Shown here piece by piece: positions 57,880-64,000 of a stretch of 64,000 nucleotides of DNA. Below the pieces are notes generated by a model. That model ran no database searches, had not been told where the DNA came from, and was given only the letters and a program-made list of their open reading frames with translations. The translations under genes were made by a program, and so were the position numbers. The DNA is from Rhynchospora pubera. Lineage: Eukaryota; Streptophyta; Magnoliopsida; Poales; Cyperaceae. How positions within the stretch are numbered: position 1 is the stretch's first letter; every line of letters starts with the position of its first letter. The stretch spans positions 280,073,229-280,137,228 of the forward strand of contig CM051459.1 of NCBI GenBank assembly GCA_028095005.1, given 5' to 3'.

Positions 57880-60800
57880 ATGAAGAACCTGAAGGTTGTA
57901 ACTGAAGTCTCGCTTCAACTTGACCTGCTTTCAGAGGGCGAGAACATCCTGCTTTCCTCCTACGATATCGAGCGCAATCGCGTCTTCTTCGCCTCTTCTT
58001 CTAACTTAATCTACACTATTCCTCTCCCTTCTTCTCAAGTGAGTAAAACCCCCACCCCTCTTGTGCGTGCGTGTTTTTTTTTTTTTTGTTCTTCTGTCAT
58101 ATCTAATTCTAGATAGTTAAACTTTTCACATCGTGCTCTATTCAATTACTGAGACACTGACATCTTCTCATAGTCAATTGTTTCATTTACCGTTCCTGTT
58201 CATCTATCTCGTGGAAAATTTCAAATTGGTACTTGTTCTTTGTCAAACAGTAAACACATGAGATTCCTGTCTAATGATGCAGATCCTATCAATTTCCTAG
58301 GAATGTAGGCTTGGTCTTAACCAAGAGCTTTTACATAATTAGAAACATTTTGGGCAAAATATGCTCCAGCATAATATGAAACTACTATAAATAAAAACCT
58401 GTACTGTACTGTGGGATTTCTTTGGAGTTTTTTCTCCTGCAACTTATATTCAAGGCTCGATGTTTTAAATCTTAAATTTCACCCAACGAAGTTCATAGCC
58501 TACTCTATACCCAAACTACTATGAATTAACTACCAGCTGATATAGTCTGGTACCACTGGAGTATTAGCCTCGAGTACATTAATACTTCATATGGATAATT
58601 GATGGACTTGTCCGTCCCATTCTTTGTTTCAGCAGGGAACAGAATGGAGCCAGAGTCTAACAACATCAGAAGCCGAACTAGTAGACCTAGAACCCGGCGA
58701 CTGTATTGCTGCCATGGATTATCTAATGGAGAAGGAGGCTTTGATAATCGGGTCCACAAATGGCTGTTTGTTACTATACAATGTGGATGAGAAAAGTGTG
58801 GAAACAGTTGGAAGAGTTGAGGGGGGTGTTGATAGCATCGCCTCTAGTCCAGATGGAGCTCTTCTCTCTGTTACAACTGGATTGGGCCAGCTACTTGTAA
58901 TGACGCATGATTGGGAGGTTTTATATGAAAATTCTCTCGATCAACAAGCTCCAGAGGTAAATGCTACTTTTTTTATTATAGTGGATGTTTTTGCTTCATG
59001 AATTAGTTGACTGGTATTATTGAAATAGGTTTTAAATTTAAGTCCAGTTTACGAATGCCTGGCATGTCTACTGTTTATTTTTGGATCAAGCATCTACCTG
59101 TTAGTAGGAACACAGAAGTACCATTCTCAGGCTTCTATTATAATTTCATTACCTCAAAGTTTCTGTAGAGCAAGAGATGACAATTTTGGGGAGTAAGATG
59201 GTTCCTTAAAAATCATGTATTGCCCCTTCCACCATATATTTACTGCGTACTTGAACCCTGGTCAAATTGAAGCCTTATTACTGCATTTCAATTTGTATAA
59301 ATTTCAGATTGTTGCAGCTTGATGATTTTTATGAAAATAAAAGCCTAATAGAATATCTTACTCGCAGAATGATGTGCCAAGTGATGTTGATTTTACTGGA
59401 CGTCAAAGTCAGACATATCCAATAACATGGAGAGGTGATGGGAAGTACTTTGCCACCCTTGGAGTGCCTTGCAACTCATCTTGCATGCAAAAGCTGATAG
59501 TATGGGAGCGTGATTCTGGAACTTTACATTCTTCCTCACAGCCAAAGGCATTCATGCAAGGCTCCATAGATTGGATGCTAAGTGGCGCAAAGATTGCCTC
59601 AGCATGTGACCGCAAAGCTGAAGGAAAACCTCCTCTAGTTGTCTTCTTTGAGAGAAATGGTCTAGAAAGGAACTCTTTTTCTCTGGATGAACTAGTTGAG
59701 TCCACAGTAGAAAGCATTAAGTGGAACTGTAATTCTGAGCTCTTAGCCACTTGTGTGGCTTGTTCCGAGTATGATGCAGTCAAAATCTGGTACTTTAGCA
59801 ACAACCATTGGTACTTGAAACAGGAGATGCGTTTCCCAAAGGAGAATAGGGTTAGGTTTCTGTGGGACCCCACAAAGCCGCTTAGTCTCGTTTCCTGGAC
59901 TGTCAGTGGTAGAGTCGTATCTTACAAATTTGCTTGGTTTAGTGCAGTTGCAGAGACCTCAACTTCTTTAGTTGTTGATGGATCTTCAGTTCTAGTAACT
60001 CCACTTACCATTTCTCTTATGCCGCCGCCAATGTTTCTTTTCAACTTCAAATTCCATGCTTCTGTCAGAGATCTCTCTTTTCTTTCTAACAATGTGAAGA
60101 ACCTCTTGGCGGCTTACCTTTGCGATGGAAGTTTGTGTGTGGTTGAGCTGCCTGAGACTAATGAGTGGGACCAGTTTGAGGGGAATGAGTTTACAGTTGA
60201 AAACTGTTTACTTGATTTGAAACCAGATAACCTTTTGCACCTTTCTTGGTTGGATACACATACCCTTCTTGGTGTATCTTCTTCCTCCCTCCAAGAGATT
60301 GAGGTAGCATGCTCTGAGAACTCTCTCCCTGGTGGGGTCTGCTTGTCAGGATGGCATGCAAAATTAACCAAGAAAACATCTATAGAAAATCCTGCTGTGT
60401 CTGTTGTAAGTAACCCAGCAAAGGTAGGCTCAGCATTTGTTCAGATAAACGGAGGCGCAGTCTTAGAGTACCCTTCTAATAATTTTAATAGAAGCACCAA
60501 CACTAATTTCTCCCTTCCATTCACGTGCCCATGGATGAGATCTGCACTCTGTAACGAAAATGGAATTTTTAGGATTTTGCTTCTAGGGCTTGATGAAACT
60601 GGGAGGTTGCACTATGGCAAGAAAACTATTTGCACAAATTGTACCAGTTTCTCATTCTATCGTGGGGGACACTCTGATCAAGCAGCCACACATCTCCTCT
60701 TCACCACAAAGCAGGATATTTTGTTCATTGTAGAAATAAATGAAATTTTGAATGGGGACCTAGAGCTTAAACTAGAAAGCTACAACACTAAGAGTTACAA

Positions 60801-62963
60801 AGGAAAGGAGGGTAGAGACCATGTGATTGTGTGGGAGCGAGGTGCAAAGCTGATTGGTGTTCTTCATGGAGACGAGGCTGGAGCTATTATGCAAACCAAC
60901 CGGGGCAACTTGGAGTGCATTTATCCAAGAAAACTTGTTCTCTCTTCGATTGTTAATGCCTTATCGCAGAGGCGCTTTAGAGATGCTATCACCATGGTTA
61001 GAAGGCACCGGATAGATTTCAATGTCATAGTTGACTATTGTGGGTTAAAATCTTTTGTTAAGTCAGCATCAGATTTTGTCACCCAGGTAAATAATCTTGG
61101 CCATATAACTGAATTTGTATGCTCAGTTAAGAAGGAAAATGTCATAGATAAACTTTACAAGGCATACATATCCTTGTCCTGTGGAGATGAGAGCTCAGAA
61201 AACAAGGTTACGTCTGTGCTAACTGCAGTGAGAAAAGCCCTAGAGGAGAAAATACCTGAAAGCCCATCAAGAGAGTTATGTATATTGACAACTTTGGCAC
61301 GAAGTGAGCCACCTCTATTGGAAGAAGCACTTAAAAGAATTAAACTCGTGCGTGAGCTAGAACTTGTCAGGGTTGACGATGCAAAAAGACAAACTTACCC
61401 TTCTGCTGAGGAGGCATTGAAGCATCTCTTGTGGTTGACTGACCCAGAATCAGTTTTTAATGCCGCTTTGGGATTGTATGACCTGAACCTTGCAGCTATA
61501 GTAGCCCTAAATTCTCAGAAAGACCCTAAAGAGTTTATTCCGTATCTTAAAGGGCTTGAACAGTTGTCTCCAGCTGTTATGAGGTACACAATTGATCTAA
61601 AGCTTGGCAGAAATGAAAGTGCCCTGAAAAATATCTTCTTGGCTGGTGACATGTATTGGGATGATTTCACGAAATTGTTAAATGCCAACCCATCTCTCTT
61701 CCCGTTCGGCCTTCAAATGATTACTAACCCTGATAAAAAACGGGAGGTTCTTGAAGCGTGGGGTGATTATTTATACGAAGAGAAATTATTTGAAGAAGCT
61801 GCCACCACTTACCTGTGTTGTAATTTGTATAACAAATCAATGAAGGCTTATAGGGGATGTGGCGATTGGAGAGGGGTTTTTACTGTAGCTGGGTTAATGC
61901 AACTCCAGAAGCCACAGGTGGTTTCACTGGCTAGTGAACTTTGTGAGGAGTTCCAAGCCATGGGAAAGCCGGGAGAGGCGGCTAGGGTTTCATTAGAATA
62001 CTGCAATGATGTGGAGAAAGGGGTTGGCTATCATATAATGGCAAGGGAGTGGGAGGAGGCACTTAGGATTGCGTACATGCATGAGAGAGAGGAATTGGTG
62101 AGAGATGTAAGAGAAGCAGCTCTGGAATGTGGATCCAGTTTGGTGTCAGAGTATGAGGAGGGGTCAGTTAAGTTGGGAAAGTATGTGGCGAGGTATCTGG
62201 CTGTTCGTCAGAGGAGGTTAGTTCTTGCGGCCAAGATTCGATCAGAGGAGGATGGGTTGGTTAATGGTGGAGATGATGACGTAGCATCAGAGATTAGCAC
62301 TACTTTTAGCGAGATGAGTGCATACACTACAAGGTAGTATTTTTTTTCCTTTTTTTCTAGAAGGAATTATTTTTCTTGGCTTAAGTGTATGAAATTTACA
62401 TTTATTTCTGAATACTCCATATGCTTAAAAATAACATCAATATCTTCTAAATTTAGTAGGTCACTAAAGGATTCAGGTTCTTCAGTCACCACCAGTACTG
62501 CCAGCAAGGCACGAGGGGGCCGTCGTCAGAAGAAGGGTGGAAAGATACGTGCTGGAAGGTCGCATTAAATCTCTTTTTTTTTTGTTTCCTTTTTACATGA
62601 AAACCCTTCTTATCCTGATTCTTGTTATCTAACAAAGGACCTGTTTACAGCCCTGGAGAGGAATTGGCTCTAGTAGAACATCTCAGAGGAATGGCCTTGG
62701 CTTCTGGAGCTCAGCGTGAAATCAAGTCTTTGGTTGTGGTTCTTTTATCCTTGGGGAAATATGACATTGCCCGTCAGGTTCAAAATTGCGTGGATAACTT
62801 TGAGGTGACTCAGAAGGCTGCTGTGAAGTTGGCTGAGGACACAATTGGCAATGAAATTATTGATGAAGCCGCTCATACCTTAGAAAATTATGTGAAAATC
62901 TTGAGGGTTTTGCCACGGCATGATATCTCTTGGCACACTAAGGTGTTAATGCCGCCTCAATAG
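57880..62963 (+). CDS. ELP1: Elongator complex protein 1 (ELP1/ELO2/IKAP homologue)
   Basis: Five coding exons: 57880-58038, 58633-58956, 59368-62333, 62457-62558, 62651-62963. The join is a continuous 1287-residue frame (Arabidopsis ELP1 is 1319). ELP1 is the scaffold of Elongator, which installs the cm5-type wobble-uridine modification of tRNAs and has been linked to transcription elongation. The N-terminal half has the family's propeller blocks (LLSSYDIERNRVFFASS, LEPGDCIAAMDYLMEKEALIIG, SWRGDGKYFAT-like TWRGDGKYFATLG, NNHWYLKQEMRF, MPPPMFLFNFKF); the C-terminal half is a helical solenoid (ALNSQKDPKEFIPYLKGLEQL, AWGDYLYEEKLFEEAA), then a conserved KYVARYLAVRQRRLVLAAKI, a serine-rich stretch and a basic tRNA-binding-type segment SKARGGRRQKKGGKIRAGS, ending in SPGEELALVEHLRG. 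Exon 3 is nearly 3 kb. Two acceptors are NAGNAG. An intron with GT-AG signals seems to begin directly after the stop. Confidence 0.95.
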
Positions 62964-63096
62964 GTAATTCTCTTCTTTTTTTTTTTTGATATTGATTTAC
63001 TTATGTTTCTTTTTTTATTTATATAAGAATAAGATTTACTTATGTTTCTTATTGTAAGCTTTAATCATTTTTGTTTGTTTTTATGTATGTCATCAG
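62964..63096 (+). other. Probable 3' UTR intron of ELP1
   Basis: GTAATTC begins immediately after the TAG stop (62961-62963), and a T-rich tract leads to CATCAG|GGG at 63096. A standard GT-AG intron would therefore start with no gap after the stop codon. Transcript evidence would be required. Confidence 0.4.
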
Positions 63097-63412
63097 GGGA
63101 TTACTGGTCAAGTTGGTTAAAAGGTGGTAGAAGATTTTGATTGCAATAATTCTGTAGCCTACCTTTCTTAATAGTTAGGGCTTGAATGTAGATTTTATAT
63201 CTTACAATGCTAAGAGTTAGTTTTTGGAGCTCTCTTCTTTTCAGCTGTTGTCGTTTTTCATTTTTAAGGTGAATGGAAGACAGCTTCTATAATGATAGAT
63301 ATCTCTTTTAAAAACCTGATAACAAGTAATTTGATCCAATCAAGTAAAAAAAATGGCACTCTCGGAACATGGTTTTTTTTATTGAGTCCAATTTGAAATT
63401 TTCTTGTACCAA
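63097..63412. other. ELP1 3' UTR
   Basis: Likely 3' untranslated region, AT-rich, with no coding features. The poly(A) site was not identified. Confidence 0.45.
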
Positions 63413-63427
63413 AGTTTTTTGGCAAGC

Positions 63428-63573
63428 ATGTGGCCTAGTGGCTCAGTGGTAAGAGCACTAGGCTGGCCTCCAAGAGGTTAGGAGTTCAAACCCGCATCTT
63501 TAATTTAATTTCAGAAAAAGTTGGATGGCAAAGACCTCCCTCTTTCTTCAAAAAAATAAATAAATAAATAAAG
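63428..63573 (+). mobile_element. tRNA-derived SINE with 15-bp TSD
   Basis: A 146-bp element flanked by a perfect 15-bp duplication AGTTTTTTGGCAAGC (63413-63427 and 63574-63588). The head has a Pol III box A TGGCTCAGTGG (63439-63449) and box B GAGTTCAAACC (63482-63492) with tRNA-like spacing. A unique 3' part follows (TTGGATGGCAAAGACCTCCC) and the tail is (AAAT)n. It does not fold as a complete tRNA (no acceptor pairing), so it is a retroposon rather than a tRNA gene. Confidence 0.9.
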
Positions 63574-63588
63574 AGTTTTTTGGCAAGC

Positions 63589-64000
63589 TTGTAGCCCTGT
63601 TTTTTTTTTTAGAAAATCTTTTAGCTTTTAGTACAGTATGATTGTAACATGTTGTTAGTACTGAGTTTTACTAGTGTGCTAAATTGACAAGGCATCTTTT
63701 TTATGTAATTGTTGCATGATTTGATGTGGTCGTGATCATTAACTACTAGGCTGTGGAAGATTTTAGGTTCTATTCCAGTAGGTTACTAATACATATCATA
63801 TACCAACATGCATTCCTTAAAAAGTTTCCCCAGGTTGTCATGAATCATAACAACCAATCAACCAGCCCGCTTTATAATGCTAAGCCTAATACAAATAATG
63901 ACATCTTGCAAAGCTATCATAAAGTCGCTATCACCAAAGAGGGCTACCAGTTACAGAAAAATGAAAGAAGTGGGGGGGGGGGGGATTGCCTCTCTCTGTC
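63589..64000. other. Intergenic, window end
   Basis: AT-rich, no gene. A run of about 13 G lies at 63972-63984, followed by a (CT)n tract that is cut by the end of the window. Confidence 0.6.

Noticed and set aside
59409..59873. 154-codon antisense frame within ELP1
   Set aside because: It lies opposite the conserved propeller-coding exon and has no domain or promoter context.
63431..63500. Candidate tRNA gene
   Set aside because: Box A and B are good but acceptor-stem pairing is missing and the whole is flanked by a 15-bp TSD with an A-rich tail; it is a SINE.

Overview
The window is nuclear DNA from a flowering plant, most likely a eudicot or a similarly AT-rich angiosperm. The genes have GT-AG introns with AT-rich interiors, the coding exons show no GC skew, and all five protein genes belong to conserved land-plant families. 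Long AT-rich intergenic stretches are packed with plant transposable elements. No bacterial, organellar, CRISPR or rRNA features were seen. The species cannot be named from the sequence.

Layout. Positions 1-16700 form a transposon-rich intergenic block. It holds a truncated LINE in a pair of nested direct repeats (3456-3939), a 1751-bp solo LTR with a perfect 5-bp target-site duplication (4247-5997), a hAT-type element (6323-7442) with a 560-bp solo LTR nested inside it, a second hAT element with a perfect 8-bp duplication (8320-10003), an old 3' LTR, and a structurally complete but coding-broken Ty1/copia retrotransposon on the minus strand (10867-15618; 253-bp LTRs, TSD ATGCA). Gene 1 (+, 17121-19935) is a four-ACT-domain ACR9/ACR10-type protein in six exons. 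Positions 19936-26600 are intergenic with MITEs and small tandem duplications. Gene 2 (+, 26673-33455) is a serine carboxypeptidase of the SCPL47/48/49 group in nine exons, with a 1484-bp solo LTR in its second intron. Gene 3 (-, 38870-37026) is an ALY/REF mRNA-export adaptor (THO4) in five exons, with a 2.2-kb PIF/Harbinger-derived element inserted about 160 bp upstream of its start codon. A LINE relic and a Gypsy-like solo LTR (43667-45163) follow. Gene 4 (-, 48555-45811) is an ArfGAP of the AGD6/AGD7 type in three exons. Positions 49600-55600 contain a foldback MITE, a Helitron-like terminus, a perfect short hairpin and two related 187-bp MITEs. Gene 5 (+, 57880-62963) is Elongator subunit ELP1 in five coding exons, followed by a tRNA-derived SINE (63428-63573).

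The five genes are housekeeping or regulatory and do not form a pathway or cluster: amino-acid sensing, vacuolar or secreted peptidase, mRNA export, Golgi ARF cycling, and tRNA wobble modification/transcription elongation. I did not find an undescribed gene system. The most unusual structure is regulatory. Three unrelated solo LTRs each carry, immediately upstream of their TATA-like box, an array of short repeats that are palindromic or inverted-repeat related: paired GCGTTGTACAACGC-type units in the SCPL intron, CTGGCGGGTCGCCAG at an exact 20-bp period, and about 21-bp units around CCGGTCCA/TGGACCGG.

All exon boundaries were inferred by hand from splice sites, reading-frame continuity and remembered family consensus. 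No search or alignment program was run.
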